DNA from: JACVRW01 sp035705985
GTDB taxonomy: Bacteria; Actinomycetota; Thermoleophilia; Solirubrobacterales; Thermoleophilaceae
Assembly (NCBI GenBank): GCA_035705985.1
Contig: DASSVP010000184.1
Location: 1-18,065 of the forward strand
DNA length: 18,065 nt
Reading direction: 5' to 3'
The translations under genes and the position numbers were made by a program. A model generated the notes under the pieces. It was not told the DNA's origin, made no database searches, and saw nothing but the letters and a program-made list of their open reading frames with translations. How positions within the stretch are numbered: position 1 is the first letter of the stretch; each line of letters opens with the position of its first letter. Positions 1 to 6,351 of the stretch are shown here, in pieces.

Positions 1-654
1 CGGGTGCGAATTCGCTCCACTCACCCACCGCCCGCTCGCCAGCGGCCCGCTCAGGGAGATCGACGGCGGCGCCGGGTCCTCGATGGTCACCTCGACGTTG
101 TGTGTGTGCGCCGCGGCGCCCGGGGAGCATTCGCGGGCTCCGCAGACGGCGAGCTGTTCGAGGCGGGTTGTTCCGCTTGGGACGCTGTAGGGCATCGGCC
201 AGCCTCGTGTATCCCAGCCGCTCGTCGTGCAGAACTGGTTGTGAGGGAGTCCGATGACCGCGGCGTCGCTCGGCAGCGCTCTGATGTACGCGCCCCAGGA
301 GCAGTTGTCGCGCGCCAGTCGGCCGGCCCACCTGATCCCGGTGATGCTCGTTCCAGGTGGCGCGTTGAAAGCGTGGCCCGAGAAGCTGAATCCGCCGTAG
401 GTCGCCCCGGTGAGCCGGTCGCTTATGCCCGCGAACGAGCCGCCGCCGGACGGGCACGTCGCGTACGTGCTGCCGGCGTTCGCGAATGGCGCCCACGCCG
501 CGCTGCTGTGCCCGAACAGGCCCGCTGAGTCGCACGAGACGACCGTGTAAGGCCGCGCCTCGACGGTCCCGGCAGAAATCAGCGACGCGCATATGGCGAT
601 CGCGGTGACCGTCCATCGGGCTCTCTTTCGTGGCTTCGTCGTTACCCCCGTCAT
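1..654 (-). CDS. Secreted cysteine-rich protein, N-terminal part (cut by the window edge)
   Basis: Reading leftwards from an ATG at 654-652, the frame is open for 218 codons to the left edge, so the C-terminus is missing. I translated it by hand. Residues 1-14 are basic, 15-30 are hydrophobic and a VEA-RP site near residue 33 fits signal peptidase cleavage, so the protein is probably exported. The presumed mature part holds six cysteines (C41, C67, C118, C142, C171, C176), enough for three disulfides, and is rich in Gly, Ser, Ala and aromatic residues, like extracellular carbohydrate-binding or adhesion domains. From about residue 186 a Pro/Ser linker leads into what looks like the first strand of an Ig-like domain. 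An AGGGG element lies six to ten bases before the ATG. I do not recognise the family; the function is unknown. The plus-strand frame at 4-528 is its shadow. Confidence 0.72.
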   Translation of the reverse strand, partial: MTGVTTKPRKRARWTVTAIAICASLISAGTVEARPYTVVSCDSAGLFGHSSAAWAPFANAGSTYATCPSGGGSFAGISDRLTGATYGGFSFSGHAFNAPPGTSITGIRWAGRLARDNCSWGAYIRALPSDAAVIGLPHNQFCTTSGWDTRGWPMPYSVPSGTTRLEQLAVCGARECSPGAAAHTHNVEVTIEDPAPPSISLSGPLASGRWVSGANSHP

Positions 655-906
655 GTCGCCCCTAAGGCGAGCGGGAGGCGAAGTCGCCCCCTCGACCGCC
701 GGGCGCACTAGCTGTTACGAAGACATCGTCCAGCGCATCATGTCCTCACTCAGTGAGGAATCAAGAGGCGCTGCGGGGAATCATCCGACCGGTCTAATTC
801 ACCCAGTACTGCCGGCACAGACGACCGCCTGTTCTTGGAGTTGCGCGATCTGCGGATCGAGATGCGGCCCCCGGTCCTCACCCAGCTCTGACCCAGACGA
901 GCGGTG
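655..906. other. Intergenic region with no gene seen
   Basis: This stretch lies upstream of the secreted protein and downstream of lpdA, both on the minus strand. It should hold the promoter of the former and the end of the lpdA transcript. It is less GC-rich than its surroundings. I see a 15-bp palindrome (744-758) and a short CGATC-TGCG-GATCG hairpin (846-859), but no T-tract, tRNA or convincing promoter hexamers. The plus-strand frame at 593-910 has no recognisable protein features and overlaps the signal peptide of the minus-strand gene. Confidence 0.6.
744..758. promoter_or_regulatory. 15-bp perfect palindrome, possible operator
   Basis: The arms CCTCACT and AGTGAGG are exact reverse complements around a single central C. 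It sits about 90 bases upstream of the start codon of the leftward secreted protein, where a dimeric repressor or activator could bind. No regulator gene lies nearby and no second copy was noticed, so operator function is a guess. Confidence 0.3.
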
Positions 907-2289
907 CTAGCCGTGGATCAGCCAGCCGTCCGTCGCGCGGGCGGCCTCCATGACCGCCTCGGCGAACGACGGGTGCGCGTGGATGATCCGGGCGACCTCT
1001 GAGTAGCCGCCCTCGAGCTCGCGGGCGTTCACGAGCTCCTGGATCAGGTCGGCTGCCTTCGCGGACACGATGTGGCCGCCGAGCAGCTCGCCGTACTTCT
1101 TGTCGCCGACGATCTTGATCATCCCGCCCCGGTCGCCGTAGACGGTTGGCGCCCCGACGGCGCCCATCGGCACCTTGCCGACCACCACGTCGTAGCCGGC
1201 CTCCTTCGCCGCCTTCTCGGTCATGCCGAAGGAGGCGACCTGCGGGTGGCAGAAGGTCACGGCGGGGACGAAGTTGTAGTCGATCGCGTGAACCTCCTTC
1301 CCGGCGGAGTCCTCCACCGCGATGATCCCCTCGTCGGACGCCTTGTGAGCCAGCGCCGGCCCGGGAACCATGTCGCCGATCGCCCACACGCCCTCGCGCG
1401 AGGTGCGGAGCCGGCCGTCCACCTTGATCAGGCCGTTCTCCTCGCGCTCGATGCCGGCCTCCTCGAGGCCGAGGCCCTCGACGTCCGGCGCGCGGCCGGC
1501 GGCGATCACCAGGTAGTCGAACTCGTCCGACTCGCCGTTGAAGGAGACCTTGACTCCGGAGTCCGAGGCCTCGGCGCCCTCCACCTTCGCGCCGGTCTCG
1601 ATCCGCACGTTCTGCTTCTTGATCTCGCGCGCGGCGGCCTTCGCGATGTCGGGATCCTCGAGCGGGAGGATCTGGTCCAGCGCCTCGAGCAGCGTCACCT
1701 GGGTGCCGAGCCGGCCGAGCGCTGATGCGATCTCGGTCCCCGACGCGCCCGCGCCGATGACGCACAGCTTTTTCGGCTGCTCGTTCAGCAGCCACATCGC
1801 GGCGGTGTCGAGGATGCGCTTGCCGAACTGGAGGTCGAGGATCGGCTTGGGCACGGAGCCCACCGCCAGGATCACCCGGTCGGTCTCGATCTCGGTGCCG
1901 TCGAACTGACCGCCGATCTTCACGTTGCCGTCGTCGGTCACCGAGCCGAAGCCCTCGATCAGGTCGACCTTGTTCTTCTCGAGCAGCATCCCCACGCCGC
2001 TCGTCAGCGTCTTGACGACCTTGTCGCGGTGCTTGGTGGCGCCCGAGTAGTCCACCGACGCGCCCTCGACCTTGATGCCGAAATCGCCGGCGTGCTGCGT
2101 CTCCTGGAACACCTCGGCCACACGGAGCATCGCCTTCGCTGGGATGCACGCCTCGTTGAGGCAGCGCCCCCCGGTGTTGCCCTTCTCGACGACGGCCGTC
2201 TTCAGCCCGAGCTGGGCGGCGCGGATCGCGGCGACGTACCCGCCCGGGCCCGACCCGATGACTACGCAGTCGTACTTCTTCTCCGGCAT
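907..2289 (-). CDS. lpdA: Dihydrolipoyl dehydrogenase (E3)
   Basis: This FAD enzyme reoxidises the dihydrolipoyl arms of 2-oxo acid dehydrogenase or glycine cleavage complexes and reduces NAD+ in the cytoplasm. At 460 residues it has normal family length. The N-terminal FAD site is GSGPGG (12-17). The redox disulfide is C43/C48 in GGRCLNEACIPAK. The NAD-binding site is GAGASGTE (179-186) and the second FAD contact is IGD (304-306). The C-terminal interface domain carries the catalytic pair H439 and E444 in HAHPSFAE. The disulfide motif has Arg, Glu-Ala and Ala where many E3s have Thr, x-Gly and Ser. The start is ATG. It is last in a leftward run after thiE and a membrane protein, 16 bases from the latter. 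No E1 or E2 gene is in the window. Confidence 0.95.
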   Translation of the reverse strand: MPEKKYDCVVIGSGPGGYVAAIRAAQLGLKTAVVEKGNTGGRCLNEACIPAKAMLRVAEVFQETQHAGDFGIKVEGASVDYSGATKHRDKVVKTLTSGVGMLLEKNKVDLIEGFGSVTDDGNVKIGGQFDGTEIETDRVILAVGSVPKPILDLQFGKRILDTAAMWLLNEQPKKLCVIGAGASGTEIASALGRLGTQVTLLEALDQILPLEDPDIAKAAAREIKKQNVRIETGAKVEGAEASDSGVKVSFNGESDEFDYLVIAAGRAPDVEGLGLEEAGIEREENGLIKVDGRLRTSREGVWAIGDMVPGPALAHKASDEGIIAVEDSAGKEVHAIDYNFVPAVTFCHPQVASFGMTEKAAKEAGYDVVVGKVPMGAVGAPTVYGDRGGMIKIVGDKKYGELLGGHIVSAKAADLIQELVNARELEGGYSEVARIIHAHPSFAEAVMEAARATDGWLIHG

Positions 2290-2305
2290 CGGGCGGTGAG
2301 GCTAT

Positions 2306-2845
2306 CTAACGCGTCCGGGTTGGCCGCTCGGGCATTTGGATGCGGGCCATCGCCTTGACCATGAACCAGAAGAGCGTGCCCGCGGCCACGATGATGAGCA
2401 CCAGGACGATCACGGCGCCCGCGTCGCCGGCTGTCACCAGGCCGAGCGCCGCGGCGATCAGGGTCAGCCCCAGCAGCGTCTGCATTCCGAGCACCGCCCA
2501 GTACTTCGCCCGCCACATGCCCCAGGCGACGACGCAGAGCAGGCCCGTCACGAGGATGCTTCCGGCGAGTGCGCGGGCGCGGTCGTCCTCGCCCGCGGCG
2601 CCGTCCCAGCCGGCGATGACGGCGATCAGATTCGCGGCGGCCAGGAGGGCGGCGACGATCGCCCCGACGGTCACCGCGGTCGGGCGCTCGCCGGGACGGA
2701 GAGGCGTCAGGGTCGCCCTCGCTGCCTCGTCCTTCGCACGCGAGCGGGCGTAGCCGCCTGTTTCCGTGGGCTCGCTCGCAACGGGCGTGTCTGCCTTCGC
2801 CGCCGCGCGCTGGCGCTGCTTCCGCCGCTTACGACTCTGCGCCAA
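2306..2845 (-). CDS. Four-helix membrane protein with basic N-terminus
   Basis: This is a 179-residue protein of unknown function. I place the start at a TTG (2845-2843), because an AGGAGG ribosome site lies six bases before it, inside the end of thiE. The longer frame from 2926 only adds arginine-rich thiE shadow. Residues 1-20 are strongly basic. The charged stretch 21-55 is followed by predicted transmembrane helices at about 57-79, 91-111, 115-137 and 143-165, then a short basic tail. It overlaps thiE by 17 bases, so translation is probably coupled, and lpdA follows 16 bases later. I do not recognise a family and found no catalytic motif. Co-transcription with thiE raises the possibility of a transport-related role, but four helices and no substrate motif do not support that strongly. 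Confidence 0.72.
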   Translation of the reverse strand: MAQSRKRRKQRQRAAAKADTPVASEPTETGGYARSRAKDEAARATLTPLRPGERPTAVTVGAIVAALLAAANLIAVIAGWDGAAGEDDRARALAGSILVTGLLCVVAWGMWRAKYWAVLGMQTLLGLTLIAAALGLVTAGDAGAVIVLVLIIVAAGTLFWFMVKAMARIQMPERPTRTR

Positions 2846-3482
2846 CCGACGCCTCCTCGAGCGCGGCGCGGAGCGCGGAGGCCGCCGCGCGCGGGTCGGC
2901 CGCGTCGCGGATCGCGCGCACCACAACCACCCGCGAGGCGCCTGCTGCGATCACCTCGCGGACGTTATCGAGGTCGATCCCGCCGATCGCGAACCAGGGA
3001 AGGCCGCCGGCCACAGACGCCGCGTACTCCACGTACGGAAGACCCGCGGCGGGCCTTCCCTCCTTCGTCGGCGTCTCCCACACGGGCCCCACGCTGAGCT
3101 GGTCCGCCACCCGTTCGGCCAAAGCTGCGTCGAGCTGCGCCGGCGAGTGCGTGGACAGGCCGAGCAGCACGTCCGGGCCCACAGCCGCACGGGCAGCGGC
3201 GACAGGCATGTCGTCGTGCCCCACGTGGACGCCATCGGCGCCGCACGCCTCCACCAGGTCAGGCCGGTCGTTCAGCCAGAACAGCACGCCGTGCTCGTCG
3301 CACAGCCGCCGAAAGACAGACGCGGCCGAGACGAGCTCCTCATCCGACGCCTCCTTGTCCCGGAGCTGGACCATGTCAACGCCTCCGGAAAGGGCCGCCG
3401 CGAGCAGCTCCTCGAGACCGGGCTGCACATCGGTGACGAAGTACAGCCTGGCCCGCCGGAGCCGCTCGCGGCGGGAATCCAC
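2829..3482 (-). CDS. thiE: Thiamine-phosphate synthase
   Basis: ThiE joins HMP pyrophosphate to the thiazole phosphate carboxylate to give thiamine phosphate. The 217-residue TIM-barrel protein shows the family motifs in order: VQLRDK (38-43), NDR (71-73), GVHVGHDD (84-91), GLSTH (108-112), the pyrophosphate loop ETPTK (136-140) and IGGI (166-169). The start is GTG at 3482-3480, directly after the TAG stop of the upstream lipoprotein gene with no space, so it is read from the same message. The ribosome site before it is weak, which suggests coupling. It is on the opposite strand from thiOSG, about 3 kb away, and I see no TPP riboswitch before its own run. Confidence 0.95.
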   Translation of the reverse strand: MDSRRERLRRARLYFVTDVQPGLEELLAAALSGGVDMVQLRDKEASDEELVSAASVFRRLCDEHGVLFWLNDRPDLVEACGADGVHVGHDDMPVAAARAAVGPDVLLGLSTHSPAQLDAALAERVADQLSVGPVWETPTKEGRPAAGLPYVEYAASVAGGLPWFAIGGIDLDNVREVIAAGASRVVVVRAIRDAADPRAAASALRAALEEASVGAES

Positions 3483-4430
3483 CTACGGGTTGAAGACGCG
3501 CGTCCGGAGCTGCCTGCGCACCGTCCGGTACGCCGGCCGGGCCGTGCCGCTGCGGCGTACCAGACCGGCATCAAAGCGGTTGGCCGTGGCGGACTGCTTC
3601 CAGTGGTAGATGTAGAGCCGCTTGATCCGGCCGCGGTAGCGCCGCGCGAGCTCGAACATTCGCTGCGTCGCGCGGTTCGCGCGCGCCTCGCTGTACGGGA
3701 ACAGCGTGCCGCCGCCGGGCAGCACGAACTTGACGATCCCGCCGGTCTCGGTGAGCCAGACCGGGCCCCTCACAGCCTTCAGCAGCCGCTTCGTGCCGCC
3801 CAGTTGCTGGCCGCGACGCTTGTTCGTGTCGCGGTAGTTGTGGAGGCCCCAGAGGCGCGGCCTCTTCGCGGTGCGCTTAAAGGCTCGCAGCCAGCTCTCC
3901 ATGTTCCGCTCGTCGATCACGTCCGCGGCGATGATCTTGCAGCCGCCGCAGTACCTGCGCACCACGTTGTAGTACTGCGCCGCCCGCTTGGGGTTCCTGA
4001 ACGTCGGCTGCGACCGGTGGTTCGCCTCGTTCCAGGGGCTGATGACCTTGACCCACGGCCAGCGCGCCCGGAACGCGCGGAAGGCGCGCGTGTATTGGCG
4101 CACCGTCGGCAGCTTGCACGGGCGGCGCGGGCACGCCGAGCCGAGGCTGACGTTGAAGGAGATGAGCGGCTCCACGCCGGCGGCCTGCGCCTTGGCGAGC
4201 CAGTCATCGAGCCAGATGGCCTCGTCCTCGGTCTTCAGCGCCACGTTCCAGGACGGGAAGTAGCGCGAACGCTTGATCCCGAGCTTGGAAAACAGGGGAT
4301 CGCTGAACATGCTCGAGTCCTGCTCGCCCACCCCCACGAGGACCGCTGCATCAGAGCGCTCCGGGGCCGCGGCGAGGCCGCAGCCGGCCAGAACGGCGGC
4401 TGCGATGAGACATGCGAGAAACCGGGTCAT
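3483..4430 (-). CDS. Lipoprotein with clan GH-A glycosidase-like fold
   Basis: This is a 315-residue protein. The frame is open much further upstream, but the ATG at 4430-4428 is preceded by AGGAG at a suitable distance and starts a lipoprotein signal (basic start, hydrophobic 4-16, lipobox LAGC with C17). It is therefore probably anchored on the outer face of the membrane. A TIM-barrel sugar hydrolase is suggested by WNEANH (133-138, E135 as acid/base) and WLTETGG (225-231, E228 as nucleophile), as in GH5 and GH39 enzymes. Extra cysteine pairs C100/C105 and C161/C164 may form disulfides. Substrate cannot be told. It lies 38 bases after another GH-A-like gene and abuts thiE. It is shorter than most GH39 enzymes and has no added sugar-binding domain. 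Confidence 0.8.
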   Translation of the reverse strand: MTRFLACLIAAAVLAGCGLAAAPERSDAAVLVGVGEQDSSMFSDPLFSKLGIKRSRYFPSWNVALKTEDEAIWLDDWLAKAQAAGVEPLISFNVSLGSACPRRPCKLPTVRQYTRAFRAFRARWPWVKVISPWNEANHRSQPTFRNPKRAAQYYNVVRRYCGGCKIIAADVIDERNMESWLRAFKRTAKRPRLWGLHNYRDTNKRRGQQLGGTKRLLKAVRGPVWLTETGGIVKFVLPGGGTLFPYSEARANRATQRMFELARRYRGRIKRLYIYHWKQSATANRFDAGLVRRSGTARPAYRTVRRQLRTRVFNP

Positions 4431-4468
4431 GATTCTCCTGAGCGTAACTATCGGGTTCAGGTTCGGAT

Positions 4469-5848
4469 TCAGCGGAAGATCCTCACTGGCTTGACCGCGA
4501 GGCTCGATTCTCCTGCTGTGGTGAAGCGGAAGGTTCGCCCGGCCGCACGCGAGATTCGGTAGCGCGCCACGAAGTAGCCGCGCACGTTGCGCACCGGGAT
4601 CGCGCCGCCGAGCGGCTTGAAGCCGCCCCTGCGGCCGCGCTGGAGGACCTGGACGCTGCCGCCCGCGCCGAACGGCCGCATCGCGCCGCGCACCTCGACC
4701 GCGCCGGGGCCGAGCTGGCGCACGAGGATCGGCAGCCGGTAGTTCCTGTACACGTCCGACTTGGCCGAGCCGTTCGCAAAGCGGAGCCCGCTCTGCCAGA
4801 GGCTCGGGTCGCCGGGCTGGTCGTTCATCGTGTACTGCGAGATCGACTTCACGCGGCGGTTCGAGTACGAGAGCCAGAGCTCCGAGATCGACCAGAAGCG
4901 CGGCACGCTTCTGAGCCTCGCTCCGAACGGGTCGGGCGGGTCCGTCTGGAAGCCGAACTCGGTGTTCCAGATCGGGAGCTTGCGCTTCGAGCGCAGCTTG
5001 CCGCGTGCCCGCGCCGAGTCGAGCGCGCGGAGGACGCGGCCGTACGAGCGAATCGTGGCGTCGTCGCCCGAGGGCTCGCGCACGAGCGGGCCGCCCGAGC
5101 GCGTGTACGGGTGGTAGGCGAACCCGTCCAGGCCGCTGATCGGCCGCTCGGAGAAGAACGCGCGCAGGAAGCGGAGCGGCTTGATGTTCCGCTTCGGACC
5201 GCTGACCGCCTTGCCGATCGGGAGCAGCTCGCCGAACAGGATCGGGTCGCGCCCCACGCCGCCGCGCGTGAGCCCGCGCACGGCCGCCCGCACCATCGCG
5301 CGGTAGTGGTGCGCGGCCACGGGGCGGCCGCCCCTCGTGGACTGCGGATAGAGGTGTCCCGGGTGGTTTGGCTCGTTCCAGAGCGTCCACACGTCCACGC
5401 CCGGGAAGCGGCGCGCCGCGGCGGTCGCGAAGCGGCCGAACTCGCGTGCGCTGGGGCGGGTGACCCCGGTGCGGTCGCCGCGCGTGGGGGTGGCCCAGCC
5501 GGGCGCCGGAGGCGCGAGCGCGAACATCACCTGGAAGCCGCGCGCCTTGGCCGCGGCGAGCACCTCGTCGTAGCGGCCCCAGCCGGGGTACTGCGCCGGA
5601 TCCGTGGCATCGAAGCCGGCCGGCCTGCGGCGCGTCCCGGGCGCCACGGTAGCCCAGTTCACCTGCACCTTGATCATGTCCGCGCCCAGCGCGCGCACCT
5701 CGTCGAGCGTGCCAGCGCGCGTGCCGCCGTTCTCCGTGATCAGGCTCTCGTCCTGGAAGAGCGCGTACTGGCGCGCGCTGGCGCTCGCCGCTGCGGGAAG
5801 CAGCGCGAGAACGACGAGGAAGGCGGTTGTGAACGTGAAAAAGCGCAT
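4469..5848 (-). CDS. Secreted clan GH-A glycosidase-like protein
   Basis: This is a 459-residue exported protein. Residues 1-25 form a classical signal peptide ending in ASASA-RQ. The barrel domain (about 27-345) has TLWNEPNH (155-162, acid/base E159), AYHPY (244-248) and IWNTEFGF (293-300, nucleophile E297), the strand-4 and strand-7 glutamates of clan GH-A (GH5/GH39-like). Residues from about 370 look like a small C-terminal beta domain rich in Val, Arg and Gly, as accessory domains of GH39 and GH30 enzymes often are. It is first in the leftward run before the lipoprotein GH, thiE, membrane protein and lpdA genes. No strong ribosome site precedes the ATG. A 15-bp palindrome covers the first base of the start codon. 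The polymer or oligosaccharide it acts on is unknown. Confidence 0.82.
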   Translation of the reverse strand: MRFFTFTTAFLVVLALLPAAASASARQYALFQDESLITENGGTRAGTLDEVRALGADMIKVQVNWATVAPGTRRRPAGFDATDPAQYPGWGRYDEVLAAAKARGFQVMFALAPPAPGWATPTRGDRTGVTRPSAREFGRFATAAARRFPGVDVWTLWNEPNHPGHLYPQSTRGGRPVAAHHYRAMVRAAVRGLTRGGVGRDPILFGELLPIGKAVSGPKRNIKPLRFLRAFFSERPISGLDGFAYHPYTRSGGPLVREPSGDDATIRSYGRVLRALDSARARGKLRSKRKLPIWNTEFGFQTDPPDPFGARLRSVPRFWSISELWLSYSNRRVKSISQYTMNDQPGDPSLWQSGLRFANGSAKSDVYRNYRLPILVRQLGPGAVEVRGAMRPFGAGGSVQVLQRGRRGGFKPLGGAIPVRNVRGYFVARYRISRAAGRTFRFTTAGESSLAVKPVRIFR

Positions 5849-5862
5849 TCGTTCGGAACGAA
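5848..5862. promoter_or_regulatory. 15-bp palindrome over the start of the secreted GH gene
   Basis: On the minus strand the arms TTCGTTC and GAACGAA flank one C and are exact reverse complements. The last A of the site is the A of the GH gene's ATG. As DNA it could be an operator; as RNA it would fold into a hairpin just before the start codon, where no good Shine-Dalgarno sequence is seen. Function is inferred from position and symmetry only. Confidence 0.4.
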
Positions 5863-5871
5863 AGCCGGGTT

Positions 5872-5889
5872 CCGCGTTGCAACACGCGG
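5872..5889. repeat. Short inverted repeat in the divergent intergenic region
   Basis: CCGCGT and ACGCGG are reverse complements around six bases, and the centre contains the 8-base palindrome GTTGCAAC. It lies ten bases from the 5848-5862 palindrome, between the leftward GH gene and the rightward DUF6458-like gene, so a regulator could act on both. No convincing promoter hexamers were found in this stretch. Confidence 0.3.
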
Positions 5890-5956
5890 CAGGCGCGAGG
5901 TTGCGGTCGCAGGCCCCTGCTAGCGTCCGCCGCGCCTCCTCTAAGCGGTAGCAGAT

Positions 5957-6169
5957 ATGGGAATCGGAATGTCCATCTTCCTGATCGCGCTGGGCGCAAT
6001 CTTGCGCTACGCGGTCAACGTCACCGTCGAGGGGATCGAGATCGAAACGGTGGGCCTGATCCTGCTGATCGTGGGGATCGTCGGCCTCGTGATCTCGCTG
6101 GCGGTGCTGTTCCTGGGCAACGATGACCGTCCGCGCCGCGCGGACGACTATCCCACGCGGCGGCTGTAG
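5957..6169 (+). CDS. DUF6458-like small membrane protein
   Basis: This is a 70-residue protein beginning MGIGMSIFLIALGAI, a start I recall from the actinobacterial DUF6458 family, whose role is unknown. Two hydrophobic helices (about 4-20 and 32-54) are linked by a short acidic beta-like turn containing VNVTVEGIEIE, and the charged tail DDRPRRADDYPTRRL would be cytoplasmic. The ATG at 5957 is kept because family members begin MGIG; the ribosome site is weak. It diverges from the secreted GH gene and is followed by a strong hairpin that overlaps its stop codon, so it is probably a single-gene transcript separate from the thiamin operon. Confidence 0.82.
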   Translation: MGIGMSIFLIALGAILRYAVNVTVEGIEIETVGLILLIVGIVGLVISLAVLFLGNDDRPRRADDYPTRRL

Positions 6170-6192
6170 GCCGCGAAGCGGCCGGTTACAGC
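6163..6192 (+). terminator. Strong hairpin at the end of the DUF6458-like gene
   Basis: The outer arms GCTGTA/TACAGC and inner arms GGCCGC/GCGGCC close on a GAA loop, giving twelve base pairs with one 3-base bulge. It begins within the last codons of the gene. No T-run follows, as is common for GC-rich actinobacterial terminators. It would keep read-through from reaching the TPP riboswitch. Confidence 0.5.
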
Positions 6193-6242
6193 GCCGGACG
6201 GCGCCGCTGCCATCGGGACGCGGGCGCGGATGCCTGCGGAGC

Positions 6243-6248
6243 TATCAT
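6243..6248 (+). promoter_or_regulatory. Possible -10 element of the thiOSG operon
   Basis: TATCAT differs from TATAAT at one position and would place transcription start near 6254-6256, just before the riboswitch. No recognisable -35 hexamer lies at the usual spacing. Confidence 0.4.
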
Positions 6249-6255
6249 CGGAGAC

Positions 6256-6351
6256 GTACTAACGGGAGCTCGGGCACACCGGGCTGAGAGGGCGGCTGCG
6301 GCGCCGCCGACCGTCGAACCTGAACGGGGTAATGCCCGCGAAGGGAAGGTG
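6256..6351 (+). promoter_or_regulatory. TPP riboswitch (THI element)
   Basis: This leader RNA binds thiamine pyrophosphate and shuts off the genes below it. All conserved parts are visible: P2 ACGG/CCGT (6262-6265 with 6311-6314); P3 AGCTCGG/CCGGGCT (6267-6273 with 6279-6285) followed by CTGAGAG; an extra P3a hairpin GGCGGC/GCCGCC (6291-6308); GAACCTGA (6316-6323); P5 CGGG/CCCG enclosing TAAT (6325-6338); and the 3' end GCGAAGGGAAG. P1 is short: TACT (6257-6260) can pair with GGTG (6348-6351) using wobble pairs. The AGGGA at 6342-6346 sits five bases before the thiO ATG and must serve as its ribosome site, so control is probably at translation. Confidence 0.95.

Noticed and set aside
655..906. 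tRNA or small RNA gene in the largest gap
   Set aside because: No cloverleaf arms, GTTCRA-like loop or CCA-type end could be found; only short dyads are present.
593..910. 105-codon plus-strand frame
   Set aside because: It runs through the signal-peptide region of the minus-strand secreted protein and then intergenic DNA, with no domain, no ribosome site and a composition unlike a folded protein.
2766..4562. 598-codon plus-strand frame
   Set aside because: It lies opposite thiE and the lipoprotein GH gene, whose motifs are clear. The translation is Arg/Ala/His-rich, as expected for a shadow frame in GC-rich DNA.
4431..5999. Upstream extension of the lipoprotein GH frame (whole frame 838 codons)
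   Set aside because: The extension is shadow of the secreted GH gene. The lipobox signal peptide and AGGAG site fix the start at 4430.
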